Shown here one piece after another: positions 7,819 through 16,378 of a stretch of 64,000 nucleotides of DNA (position 1 is its first letter; each line of letters begins with the position of its first letter). A model generated the notes under the pieces. The model made no database searches, was not told the origin of the DNA, and worked only from the letters and a program-made list of their open reading frames with translations. Source of the stretch: Ruegeria atlantica (GTDB lineage: Bacteria > Pseudomonadota > Alphaproteobacteria > Rhodobacterales > Rhodobacteraceae); the NCBI GenBank assembly GCA_013032095.1, contig WQBJ01000002.1, positions 193,501 to 257,500 of the forward strand. Direction: 5' to 3'. The position numbers and the translations under genes were made by a program.

Positions 7819-9879
7819 ATGCGAATTAGCGTGGGCATCGCTGTATCAATACTGGTTGCCATATCCATCGGCGTGTCGACGGTTATTGTCCATTCCCTGT
7901 GGTGGAAGACTGCGCATGACAATAGCCGCATGCTCGCAGCCGAGATCAACAGTCAAATTGCAAACACCGTCCGCATAGAGGTGGGCGTTACGCTCACGTC
8001 CGCCGAAGCCGCCTGGGCAGCCGTACGCACGATCTTTGTCCAGAACGTTATCGCGACGCGACAAGCCGACAAGAGAGAGTTTGTGTTTTTATCTCAACTA
8101 CAGGCGCAACCGAATATTTCATGGATTTTCTTCGGCTGGCCGGATGGGAACTTTTTCGCGTCACATCGCTTAGGTAACGGCGGGCTTGAGATGATTGAAA
8201 TCGACAAGGATATCCGTGACAGGATGTTGCGGAAGGACCGCTATATCTTCATTCCGGGCGACATCCAGTTCGAAGAGCGAACCTTTACCGAAACATCCTA
8301 CGATCCACGCGCACATGCTTGGTTCGAAAACTTTATGGGCCTTGAGTCAACGGGGTGGATCGAAGTGCGCGACCTCCCGGGTAGTGACAAAACCGTCTAC
8401 GCATTTGCTGGCCCGATAGACGTCAACCGAACTCGGCAAGGTGTGCTGGCTGTGGCGATCGAAACAGATCGGCTTTCGCGCTTTTTGGCGACAATTGCGC
8501 CCGGCGAGTTTGGCGCGGCGTTTATTCTGGATTCCGATGGTAAAGTGATCGCCGTACCGGACGCGGAAGCGGATGAGGTTACACCCGCGGGCATGGGTGA
8601 GGGCGAGCTTTATGAGGTCGCTAAGATCGCAGGGGAAAAGCTGTTGGGTGACCCTACAACAAATGCCCCGGGCGCATTGACAAAGCGTGTTGTCCTAGGA
8701 GGCGTGCCCTATGCAGTCGCTCTTACGCCTTTGGGATTTTACGGCTGGCGCGTTGCCACAGTCATTCCTGAATCTGCCTTTCTTTCGGAAATAGACAAGA
8801 CGTTGATAAACCTGATCTATATACTGATCGGTGTGGTTGTCGTTGCCACCGGCTTGGCGATATGGTTGGTGCGCAAAATAGTCGCGAACCCGTTGGCGTA
8901 TATCGCCGAAGACCTGAGCAAAATCGAACGCTTCGATGTCGAACGCATTGCGCGCAGGCCTTCCAAACTGTCTGAGCTTGCAAATCTTTCCGCGGCGACC
9001 GCAAGCATGGCTGCGGGTCTATCAGCGTTCCGCAAGTATGTACCTACCGACTTGGTGCGCATGCTGGTTGCCGAGGGTATCAAGACTCAGCCAGGCGGAG
9101 ACATAAAGCAGATTTCCGTATTATTTTGCGATGTTACGGGTTTCACAGGTCTGTCTGAGAAACTGGGCCCCAAGATCGTCCAAATGATGGAACCCTTCTT
9201 CAACGCGTCCTCTACGGCCATCGCCCGTAATGGGGGAACTATCGACAAATTCATGGGCGACGCTGTGATGGCCTTCTGGGGCGCACCGCGCAAGGATATT
9301 AACCACGCCGAAAACGCCTGTCGCGCGGCACTGGACCTTGTCGCCGCTGTAGAGGAGGCCGGCATTGAAGACGATGCTGGCAACCCCCTGCGCGTCAGGA
9401 TCGGGCTAAACAGTGGAGAGGCTCTGGTTGGTAACATAGGGTCAGAGCAGCGTTTAAATTATACTGCTATTGGCGATGTGGTGAACGTTGCCAGCCGGTT
9501 AGAGGGAGCCAATAAGGATTACGACACACTGATCCTGATTGGTCCAGAAACCCGACGCCAAGCGGCCGATAAGATCGTAGTGCGCGAACTGGACACGTTA
9601 ACAGTATTTGGGCGCACAAAGGAGTTGGTGGTCTACGAACTGATCGCGATGGCGGATGGGATTGACGGATCGCTTGCGTGGATTGAGCCCTACGAAAAAG
9701 GCCTTGCACATTATCGAGCAGGGCAGTTTGAAAAGGCCGTCGCTGCCTTTAGGGCCGCTGATCAAGCACGAAACGGAGATCCCGCCTCGGCCGTCATGAT
9801 GTCCCGCGCCCAATTTCTGTTGGAAAATCCGCCACCGGAAGATTGGAGTGCAGTTACGAACACCAACAAGAAGCGGTAG
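7819..9879 (+). CDS. membrane-bound class III adenylate/guanylate cyclase with periplasmic sensor
   Basis: 686 residues from the ATG at 7819, which has GGAG five bases upstream; a TTG at 7759 would add 20 residues. The first membrane helix is at residues 3-27, a periplasmic sensor (Cache-like in length) covers about 30-335, and a second helix (LIYILIGVVVVATGLAIWLV) leads into a HAMP-like linker. The catalytic domain spans about 430-610: FCDVTGFTGLSEK carries the first metal Asp, GDAVMAFWGAP the second, and the N-R pair region is in IGDVVNVASRLEG. A short TPR-like tail ends the protein. Substrate (ATP or GTP) is not decided here. The stop lies directly against an integrase remnant. Confidence 0.9.
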   Translation: MRISVGIAVSILVAISIGVSTVIVHSLWWKTAHDNSRMLAAEINSQIANTVRIEVGVTLTSAEAAWAAVRTIFVQNVIATRQADKREFVFLSQLQAQPNISWIFFGWPDGNFFASHRLGNGGLEMIEIDKDIRDRMLRKDRYIFIPGDIQFEERTFTETSYDPRAHAWFENFMGLESTGWIEVRDLPGSDKTVYAFAGPIDVNRTRQGVLAVAIETDRLSRFLATIAPGEFGAAFILDSDGKVIAVPDAEADEVTPAGMGEGELYEVAKIAGEKLLGDPTTNAPGALTKRVVLGGVPYAVALTPLGFYGWRVATVIPESAFLSEIDKTLINLIYILIGVVVVATGLAIWLVRKIVANPLAYIAEDLSKIERFDVERIARRPSKLSELANLSAATASMAAGLSAFRKYVPTDLVRMLVAEGIKTQPGGDIKQISVLFCDVTGFTGLSEKLGPKIVQMMEPFFNASSTAIARNGGTIDKFMGDAVMAFWGAPRKDINHAENACRAALDLVAAVEEAGIEDDAGNPLRVRIGLNSGEALVGNIGSEQRLNYTAIGDVVNVASRLEGANKDYDTLILIGPETRRQAADKIVVRELDTLTVFGRTKELVVYELIAMADGIDGSLAWIEPYEKGLAHYRAGQFEKAVAAFRAADQARNGDPASAVMMSRAQFLLENPPPEDWSAVTNTNKKR

Positions 9880-10403
9880 ATTGCGGGGCCCGCAACCGCG
9901 CCGATGTGATCGCCTTTCATCACGGGCTGCGCGAAACTCCCTATCAGGCCAACCGGGCGGCGGCGATGTTGTCGAAGCTGTTCAATCTGGCCGAGGATTG
10001 GGGATTGCGGCAACCGGGATCGAACCCCACGCGCGGGATCAAGAAGTTCCGTGAAGAAGAAAAGAAACGCTACTTGTAAGATTCGGAACAGATACGGCTC
10101 GGCGAAGTGCTGGCAGAGGCGCTGGAAGACGACACAGAGGCTGTATACGTGGTCTCGGCCCTGCTACTGCTGATTTACACAGGGTGCCGTTTGAGCGAGA
10201 TTTTGACGCTGCGCTGGGACTATGTAACGTCGCACCATTTGGAATTGCCTGACAGCAAGACCGGACGCCGCCGCATCCCCCTCTCAAGAGAAGCCTATGA
10301 CATCCTAATGGACCTGCTCCGGCAACCGGACAATCCCTACGTCGTATTGGGCGAGTCGAATACCGGTTCATTTCTTAAACATGCACAGACGCAGGCGGAT
10401 TGA
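9880..10403 (+). pseudogene. broken tyrosine-recombinase (phage-type integrase) remnant
   Basis: A single frame from about 9880 to 10403 encodes integrase-like sequence, interrupted by TAA at 10077-10079. Before the stop is a core-binding-domain segment (ETPYQANRAAAMLSKLFNLA, then NPTRGIKKFREE). After it comes the start of the catalytic domain, with LLLIYTGCRLSEILTLRWDY holding the first catalytic Arg. The frame ends before the HxxR box and the catalytic Tyr, and the N-terminus is missing, so the gene is dead at both ends and in the middle. It begins right after the cyclase stop, suggesting a deletion junction. Confidence 0.85.
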
Positions 10404-10440
10404 AGACGTACATTGAGAGCTAGTGGAACAGTCGTAGCGT

Positions 10441-10492
10441 AAAAAAGCTGGCAGAAATTAATCGACGGTATTGGAGCCTTTCCCAGCTTTTT
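10441..10492 (-). terminator. inverted repeat, possible terminator of the Nudix-like gene
   Basis: AAAAAGCTGG at 10442-10451 pairs with CCAGCTTTTT at 10483-10492 across a 31-base loop. On the minus strand the second arm runs into six T, 20 bases downstream of the stop of the 490-residue gene. The long loop makes this less certain. Confidence 0.35.
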
Positions 10493-10511
10493 AACCGCAT
10501 AATCTGATGTC

Positions 10512-11984
10512 TCACGAGCTTTTTTCGTGCCGAAGTAAGCGGTTCAACTCGTCTTGCAACACTTCGAGCCTTTGCTCAGACGCGATCCGTTGCGCAATCT
10601 CCTTCCCAACTTGTCCAGGCAACGCGCCCGAAGCAGTCAAGAACAGTACAAGCCGATAAAGTGAGGAAGGGTGAGCAGGGCATTCGGTTCCTTCTCCAAA
10701 CTCGATCTGGTCTCCTCCCCAGAGTGTAGTAGCACGTGACTTTCCGTTTACTACGAACTCTAAGGCCTGCCCCTCAGTCAACAAACAGGGTATGCCTTCT
10801 TTATCCCTTCCTGTCGAATTCTCAGACATTTCCTGATACTTTTCTCGAAACTCTTCTGAAGTGCAGTCTATTCTGCAATAACCGACAATGGCGTAGTTAA
10901 TATAATTTGATTCATAAACTATTGAGAGAACTCTCATATCAGAAACAATAGGCTCAATTTTCTTCCAATTCATTTCAAGTTGAGCGGGCTGGATTGCGCC
11001 AAGTGGAAAAATTTCTTCACATAGAGCGCGCTTGAACCAGTGGCCCATGATATCTGGCTTTTCTACACACATATCTTCAAAGGCCAGCTGCTCTTCGCAG
11101 GAAACACTCATCTTGTTTTTGGCGTACGAGGTGCTGCTCATCCTTTGCATGCAGAGTATTTTTCCATCAGCGAGTTGCACCAACAAATGTAAGCAAAGCG
11201 AGTTCGCTTGCTTTTGAATTTCTGGAAAAATGGAACCGTTATGGATGGCGAATAGCGGATCATTTCTAATTCTTTTCTGAACAGCCTGTACAGAGCGGTA
11301 ATCAGTATCTTGCACGCACAGCACCAACGAGCCTTCGCTGTCTAGAAAATTGGCCGGGGTTTCAACCAAACTGTACTTTTTTCCATTGTGTTCGAAATCC
11401 TCTACTGATGGCTCGTCTTCAGATAAGCCCTCATGTAAAAACGCGGCGCTCGACTTGTGGCGAACAAAGACATCCGATGTCTCGTTGCTTGGATGACAGT
11501 CCCATCCACTTATGGAAAGATCTGTGTATATCTTTTTGCTGCGGCATATCTCGATAATAGGACCGCAGACCGCAAAGTCCGCTGGAGTTGCACCCTGCGC
11601 TTCGAGGATTTTTAAAGCTTCAGGATCAGGATGACAGAACTTCGCAAGCGGTAAAGGACTCTTCTTGCTATTTTTAAAGCCGTCGATGGTCATGGATATC
11701 AAAATAATTCCAGCAATTGTCAACATTAGAACTAGCAGAGCAATCGCTGGCGGTAGAACTGGGTCAGATTTTAATGGTGCCGAAACCCAGTAAGGTAAGA
11801 GGAAAAAAACCCACTCCGATATGTCCGAAAACGTTTCGTTGCTTTTATAGTGGTCCAAGAAACCTTTTAGAGAAAAGCTAAGCAAAGAAAGAACAGCAAG
11901 ACCAACCAGCCTCAGCAAATTTTTGCGTGTCTTCAGTTTTTCCGGCGAGGCAATCCATTTGAAGGTTCGTTTGATTTGGGTCAC
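10512..11984 (-). CDS. membrane protein with possible C-terminal Nudix-like domain
   Basis: 490 residues, AT-rich and with codon use unlike the flanking genes, which suggests horizontal transfer. Hydrophobic segments lie at about residues 23-40, 57-71 and 79-102, leaving the rest cytoplasmic if the usual positive-inside pattern holds. Residues 265-380 resemble a Nudix fold: strand LHLLVQLADGKILCMQRM, a helix WFKRALCEEIFPLG that looks like a degenerate Nudix box, and a strand RVLSIVYESNYINYAIVGYC. The canonical REUxEE motif is only partly kept, so binding is more likely than hydrolysis. Nudix-like domains fused to membrane segments are known in bacterial conflict (SMODS-associated) systems, but no nucleotidyltransferase partner is visible here. 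Domain call is inference. Confidence 0.6.
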   Translation of the reverse strand: MTQIKRTFKWIASPEKLKTRKNLLRLVGLAVLSLLSFSLKGFLDHYKSNETFSDISEWVFFLLPYWVSAPLKSDPVLPPAIALLVLMLTIAGIILISMTIDGFKNSKKSPLPLAKFCHPDPEALKILEAQGATPADFAVCGPIIEICRSKKIYTDLSISGWDCHPSNETSDVFVRHKSSAAFLHEGLSEDEPSVEDFEHNGKKYSLVETPANFLDSEGSLVLCVQDTDYRSVQAVQKRIRNDPLFAIHNGSIFPEIQKQANSLCLHLLVQLADGKILCMQRMSSTSYAKNKMSVSCEEQLAFEDMCVEKPDIMGHWFKRALCEEIFPLGAIQPAQLEMNWKKIEPIVSDMRVLSIVYESNYINYAIVGYCRIDCTSEEFREKYQEMSENSTGRDKEGIPCLLTEGQALEFVVNGKSRATTLWGGDQIEFGEGTECPAHPSSLYRLVLFLTASGALPGQVGKEIAQRIASEQRLEVLQDELNRLLRHEKSS

Positions 11985-12071
11985 AGATTTCTTTCCATGG
12001 TTGTAGTGCTGAAGTTGTCTGGCGCCCGCCTGCTCAGTGGCGATACGTATGTTCCCCTGCTAAGATGAAGC

Positions 12072-12170
12072 TCAAAGCCAGTAGATGACGCTTGCAGCAA
12101 GAGCGATGGCTGAGAGGAGCACTCTTGGTCATCTCTCGTATCGGGTTACATAGCCAAAAACCGACATAGC
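12072..12170 (-). pseudogene. IS5-type transposase C-terminal remnant
   Basis: Read on the minus strand, the stretch ends in LLSAIALAASVIYWL followed by a stop at 12074-12072, with TRYER a few codons earlier and an in-frame TGA between them. The pattern RYDR...SAIALAA.VIYWL is typical of the extreme C-terminus of IS5-group transposases. Only about 30 codons remain and they are interrupted, so no active element is present. Terminal inverted repeats were not found. Confidence 0.5.
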
Positions 12171-12207
12171 ATATGGAATCTCGACTGCGGTTTCACGGGA
12201 GGTCAAA

Positions 12208-12408
12208 TTGTCGAATCTCGCTTTAATTTCTTCAGTCATTCTCATTGCCCACTATCGTTATGTAACCTTTTGTAAACCAGATGAAATCGGTTCATACACT
12301 CATCACTCTAAAGGTGGTTTAGCCAACTTGCTTGTCACCGCGCAATCCACTACAGAAAATCGATCTGATGAAAGTTTAACTATGAGTTACGGGTTTCGTC
12401 AGAGTTGA
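12208..12408 (+). CDS. small ORF of doubtful status
   Basis: 66 codons starting with TTG at 12208, preceded at five bases by GGGAGG, an unusually good ribosome binding site. The product has one hydrophobic stretch near its N-terminus (ALISSVILIAHY) and no recognisable family. The region is AT-rich and contains a transposase remnant, so this may be chance. The following 220 bases up to tRNA-Lys hold nothing recognisable. Confidence 0.2.
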   Translation: MSNLALISSVILIAHYRYVTFCKPDEIGSYTHHSKGGLANLLVTAQSTTENRSDESLTMSYGFRQS

Positions 12409-12627
12409 GTTCACCGCAGTTTCTTGTGTCGTTTACCTGCTATAAACAGTCCGACGCCTCCTCGAACATTTAGGTCGACAGCTTAAGATCAACTTGAAAC
12501 GCAAAGTGTTGTTTTTGCACAACCGCAAAGCTTGTTTAAAATGCTTCCTTATTGCTTCCGGCAAACGTGGACGTTCAATCTGCACGAAATTGAGCAGTAT
12601 GCAAGGTATTGATTTATCTTAAAAAAG

Positions 12628-12703
12628 TGGTGAGCCGTGCAGGATTCGAACCTGCGACCCACTGATTAAAAGTCAGTTGCTCTACCAACTGAGCTAACGG
12701 CCC
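12628..12703 (-). tRNA. tRNA-Lys (anticodon TTT)
   Basis: On the minus strand the acceptor GGGCCGT pairs with ACGGCTC (one G-T). The D-arm is GCTC/GAGC, the anticodon loop is CTTTTAA with anticodon TTT, the T-arm is GCAGG-TTCGAAT-CCTGC, and CCA is encoded. A run of six T begins within a few bases of the CCA end and may serve in termination. It borders the accessory segment on its right. Confidence 0.97.
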
Positions 12704-12829
12704 ACTCTTTCGTTGGATCTTTTCGATCCGTGGCGCTCTCTAAGGCATTTTCCCGACCGGGTTCAAGTCCTTATTTTGCACCTCGTTTCGCCATCACTTA
12801 ACTTGTTTCCGGCGTCCCGATAGGCGGCC

Positions 12830-12858
12830 TAATTAGGCAGGTGGCGCGGGGGGGTCAA
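12830..12858 (-). promoter_or_regulatory. predicted sigma-70 promoter of tRNA-Lys
   Basis: TTGACC (12858-12853) and TAATTA (12835-12830) are separated by exactly 17 bases on the minus strand. The predicted start is about 120 bases upstream of the mature tRNA 5' end. The same bases on the plus strand form a short GGGG-TCAA-CCCC hairpin followed by six T (12851-12868), a possible weak terminator upstream of dapF. Confidence 0.45.
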
Positions 12859-12914
12859 CCCCTTTTTTCAGGAATCTTCACCGCAGGGTGGATTCCTTTC
12901 CGGCGCAGGGTTAT

Positions 12915-13757
12915 ATGCCCGCCATGCAAGGATTACAGAACACCAGTTTGCCCTTCATGAAGATGCACGGGCTGGGCAATGACTTTGTCATTGTGGATGC
13001 GCGCGCGCATTCGGCCGAGATTACGCCTGCCCTGGCAAAGGGAATCGGTCATCGTCAGTTTGGTGTCGGCTTCGACCAGCTGGCCGTGATTGAGAATGGC
13101 GAATCGGATGCACATTTGGTGTTCTACAATGCGGACGGGTCGACCTCGGCTGCGTGTGGAAACGCCACGCGCTGTATCGCGCGGTTTCTGATGGACGAAT
13201 CCGGCAAATCCGACCTGACCCTGACCACAGAACGCGGCACGCTTTTTGCGCGTGATGCCGGGGATGGCTTGACCGCTGTGAATATGGGGCCACCGCAGTT
13301 GGGCTGGCAGGAAATTCCACTGGCTGAAGAGGTCGATACGCTGGAGCTGCCGATTGAAGGTGGCCCGACGGCGACAGGCATGGGCAACCCGCACTGCACT
13401 TTCTTTGTCGAGGATGCCGAGGCGATTCCTCTGACCGAATTCGGCGCGCGCTACGAATACCACCCGCTTTACCCCGAGCGCACCAATGTCCAGGTGGCTC
13501 AGATCATCGGTCCGGATCATATCCGTATGCGCGTGTGGGAGCGCGGCGTTGGAATAACGCTGGCCTCCGGGTCATCATCCTGCGCGACAGCCGTGGCGGC
13601 TGCGCGGCGCGGATTTACGGGGCGTAAGGTGCGGATCGACCTGGACGGCGGCACCATCTGGATCGACTGGCGCGAGGATGGCGTCTGGATGACCGGACCG
13701 ACCTGCCATGTATTTTCGGGCACGCTGACGCCGGAATTTCTGAGGTCGTTGGGATGA
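12915..13757 (+). CDS. dapF: diaminopimelate epimerase
   Basis: 280 residues. DapF interconverts LL- and meso-diaminopimelate by a two-cysteine mechanism in lysine and peptidoglycan synthesis. Both catalytic cysteines are visible, in SAACGNATRC (near residue 80) and ASGSSSCATAVAA (near residue 220), and the N-terminal signature MKMHGLGNDFVIVDA is intact. The ATG at 12915 was preferred over the GTG at 12888 because AGGG lies four bases upstream; the ATG at 12924 is another option. The stop overlaps the mtaB start by 4 bases, so the two are translationally coupled. Confidence 0.96.
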   Translation: MPAMQGLQNTSLPFMKMHGLGNDFVIVDARAHSAEITPALAKGIGHRQFGVGFDQLAVIENGESDAHLVFYNADGSTSAACGNATRCIARFLMDESGKSDLTLTTERGTLFARDAGDGLTAVNMGPPQLGWQEIPLAEEVDTLELPIEGGPTATGMGNPHCTFFVEDAEAIPLTEFGARYEYHPLYPERTNVQVAQIIGPDHIRMRVWERGVGITLASGSSSCATAVAAARRGFTGRKVRIDLDGGTIWIDWREDGVWMTGPTCHVFSGTLTPEFLRSLG

Positions 13758-15010
13758 GTGCTCCTAAGTTCACCACTCTGGGCTGTCGCTTGAATGCCTA
13801 TGAGACCGAGGCGATGAAAGAGCTGTCGCAGCAGGCCGGATTGTCCGATGCCGTGGTGGTGAATACCTGTGCAGTGACAGCCGAAGCCGTGCGTAAGGCG
13901 CGGCAAGAGATACGCAAACTGCGCCGGGAGAACCCCAACGCCCGGCTGATCGTGACCGGATGTGCCGCACAGACCGAACCCGAGACCTTTTCACGGATGG
14001 AAGAGGTCGATGCAGTCATCGGCAATACCGAGAAGATGCAGCCCGACACCTGGAAAGGCATGGCGACAGATTTCATCGGCCAGACCGAAGCCGTACAGGT
14101 CGATGACATTATGTCGGTCACCGAAACGGCTGGTCACCTGATTGACGGCTTCGGAACCCGCTCGCGCGCCTATGTGCAGGTCCAGAATGGTTGTGACCAC
14201 CGCTGTACCTTCTGCATCATTCCCTACGGTCGTGGGAACTCACGCAGCGTCCCTGCGGGCGTAGTGTTGGATCAGATCAAGCGGCTGGTGGACAAGGGGT
14301 ACAACGAGGTCGTTCTGACCGGTGTTGACCTGACCTCATGGGGCGCAGATTTGCCCGCACAGCCCAAGTTGGGCGATCTGGTGATGCGCATCCTAAAGCT
14401 GGTGCCCGATCTGCCGCGCTTGAGGATCAGCTCGATCGACTCGATCGAGGTGGATGAAAACCTGATGCATGCCATCGCGACGGAACCGCGCCTGATGCCG
14501 CATCTGCACTTGTCGCTGCAACATGGCGACGATCTAATCCTAAAGCGGATGAAACGCCGTCACCTGCGCGACGATGCCATCCGTTTCACCGAAGAGGCTC
14601 GCAAGCTGCGCCCCGAGATGACTTTCGGCGCGGATATCATCGCAGGCTTTCCGACCGAGTCCGAGGCGCATTTCGAGAACTCGCTCAAGCTGGTCGCCGA
14701 CTGCGATCTGACCTGGCTGCATGTTTTCCCTTATTCCAAACGTGAAGGCACTCCCGCGGCCCGGATACCGCAGCAGATCAACGGGAACATCATTAAAGAC
14801 CGCGCTGCCCGTCTACGTGCTGCGGGTGCGGCTCAGGTAGCCAATCACCTGAGCGCCCAGGTCGGCAAAACCCATCACATCCTGATGGAGAACCCCCATA
14901 TGGGCCGGACTGAGCAATTCACCGAAGTCACATTCGACACCCCACAAACCGAGGGGCAGATCGTGACAGCTAAAGTGCTGGGTTGCACCGAGACACAGTT
15001 GATTGCCTGA
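13754..15010 (+). CDS. mtaB: tRNA t6A37 methylthiotransferase MtaB
   Basis: 418 residues, the family norm. MtaB is a radical-SAM enzyme that converts t6A to ms2t6A at position 37 of ANN-decoding tRNAs. The N-terminal MTTase domain holds three cysteines for one iron-sulfur cluster (TLGCRLNAYE, VVNTCAVT, IVTGCAAQ). The radical-SAM cluster motif is CDHRCTFC at about residue 151. A TRAM-like domain forms the last 60 residues. It overlaps dapF by 4 bases, a pairing common in Rhodobacteraceae. Confidence 0.95.
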   Translation: MSAPKFTTLGCRLNAYETEAMKELSQQAGLSDAVVVNTCAVTAEAVRKARQEIRKLRRENPNARLIVTGCAAQTEPETFSRMEEVDAVIGNTEKMQPDTWKGMATDFIGQTEAVQVDDIMSVTETAGHLIDGFGTRSRAYVQVQNGCDHRCTFCIIPYGRGNSRSVPAGVVLDQIKRLVDKGYNEVVLTGVDLTSWGADLPAQPKLGDLVMRILKLVPDLPRLRISSIDSIEVDENLMHAIATEPRLMPHLHLSLQHGDDLILKRMKRRHLRDDAIRFTEEARKLRPEMTFGADIIAGFPTESEAHFENSLKLVADCDLTWLHVFPYSKREGTPAARIPQQINGNIIKDRAARLRAAGAAQVANHLSAQVGKTHHILMENPHMGRTEQFTEVTFDTPQTEGQIVTAKVLGCTETQLIA

Positions 15011-15021
15011 CGCAGGCTCAC

Positions 15022-15435
15022 TTAGCTGGTAACCGCAGAAACAGCGGCGGTATCGTAGTACTCATCGTATTCGCAGATCATCCCATCGCGGAACCGGCAT
15101 ATGATGATGATCGGCGTCTCGACCCGTTTGCCGGTGCCTTTGTGGGTCCAAGCGCACGCGCCGATGCCGACGACACGATCATCCTGTGCAATGGTATCTT
15201 TCAGGGTCCAATGCTCCATTTCAAACGCGCTGGTCAGGTCTTCCAGATATTTCCACATCTCGGCCCGGCCATCGCGGGCGCAACTGAAGTCCAACCCGTA
15301 TTGCCCCCGACCCAGTGAGCGCATGCACAGATCCTCGGTCATATATTTTTCCCACATCCCGACGTCCGACGCTTTGCTGTCGTGCCACTCCGCGAATGCC
15401 TTCCGCAACATTGCGACATTGCCCTGCGTGTCCAT
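15022..15435 (-). CDS. NTF2-like / SnoaL-like domain protein
   Basis: 137 residues from the ATG at 15435, which has GGGAGAA seven bases upstream; a TTG at 15448-15450 would overlap that site. The single domain has the cone-shaped NTF2-like pattern: an N-terminal helix (LRKAFAEWHDSK), a strand-rich middle and a C-terminal strand with FRDGMICEYDEYYD. Members include enzymes and ligand-binding proteins, so the function cannot be stated. It is convergent with mtaB and stands alone. Confidence 0.8.
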   Translation of the reverse strand: MDTQGNVAMLRKAFAEWHDSKASDVGMWEKYMTEDLCMRSLGRGQYGLDFSCARDGRAEMWKYLEDLTSAFEMEHWTLKDTIAQDDRVVGIGACAWTHKGTGKRVETPIIIICRFRDGMICEYDEYYDTAAVSAVTS

Positions 15436-15528
15436 AATCCGTTCTCCCAAATGAAATTCCCTGAAATAATTCCCGCCCTAAAATTGACCGGAGCTTTGGG
15501 AGTATAGCACTGTCTGACACACCAACAA

Positions 15529-15559
15529 AAAAGGCCCGGCGCTAAGCACCGGGCCTTTT
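15529..15559 (-). terminator. intrinsic terminator of the petABC operon
   Basis: AAAAGGCCCGG at 15529-15539 and CCGGGCCTTTT at 15549-15559 form an 11-bp stem with a 9-base loop. On the minus strand six T follow, 20 bases after the petC stop. The four T on the plus strand make it partly bidirectional. Confidence 0.85.
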
Positions 15560-15578
15560 GAAACCTAAGAGGGGCCGA

Positions 15579-16361
15579 TCAGACGGTCTTCTTGCCTTTC
15601 ACGCCTGCCCACAGGCGCTTGTTGACCAGGTACAGCAGCACCGACAGCACCGACAGGAAAATAACGCCAACGAAGCCAGAGTACTTACGCTCCATCATCT
15701 TCGGCTCGGCGGTCCACATCAGGAAGGCTGCGATGTCTTCGGACATGGCTTCAACCGTGGCCGGGTGACCATCGGAGAATTCAACCTGATCTTCGGACAG
15801 CGGTGGTGCCATCGAGATCCAGCCTCCGGGGAAGGCTTTGTTCTCATACAAGATGGTGCCTGCCTCTTCCTTTTCCTCACCAGTATAACCATCCATCAGC
15901 GAGGCGATGTATTCTGCACCACCCATGCCTTTGAAGAACTGGTTGATGCCCAGACCGTAAGGACCATGGAAGCCCGCGCGGGCCTTGGCCATCAGGCTCA
16001 GGTCCGGTGCGCCAACGCCATTGTTGGCCGGGAAGTGGTCGGTCGGGATCGCCGGGCGGAAATCGTCCAGTTCGGGGTCGAACACCTCAAAGTTGGCTGC
16101 CGCATAAGCGATGACTTCTTCTTCCGAATAACCCAGCGCTTCCAGATCACGCAGAGGCACGTATTGCAGGCCGTGGCAGGCTGCACAGACCTCTGTATAG
16201 ACCTGAAGTCCGCGCTGCAGCTGGTTCTGGTCCCAAGTACCAAACGGCCCTTCGAACGAGAAGTGGAAGTCCTCGACATGTCCCTCGCCACCTGCCGCGA
16301 AGGACGCGGCTGGGGTCAATGCGAGGGCAAACGCGGCACCGATTGCAAGTTTCTTGAACAT
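15579..16361 (-). CDS. petC: cytochrome c1 of the bc1 complex
   Basis: 260 residues. The protein has a signal peptide ([13 protein letters not shown]), a CAACH haem c motif at about residue 35, the axial Met within WISMAPPL near residue 160, and one C-terminal membrane anchor ([18 protein letters not shown]) followed by a basic tail. It passes electrons from the Rieske centre to soluble or membrane cytochrome c in the periplasm. It is the third gene of petABC and begins 17 bases after petB; an intrinsic terminator follows. Confidence 0.96.
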   Translation of the reverse strand: MFKKLAIGAAFALALTPAASFAAGGEGHVEDFHFSFEGPFGTWDQNQLQRGLQVYTEVCAACHGLQYVPLRDLEALGYSEEEVIAYAAANFEVFDPELDDFRPAIPTDHFPANNGVGAPDLSLMAKARAGFHGPYGLGINQFFKGMGGAEYIASLMDGYTGEEKEEAGTILYENKAFPGGWISMAPPLSEDQVEFSDGHPATVEAMSEDIAAFLMWTAEPKMMERKYSGFVGVIFLSVLSVLLYLVNKRLWAGVKGKKTV

Positions 16362-16378
16362 GTTTCCGGTCCCTCTTC

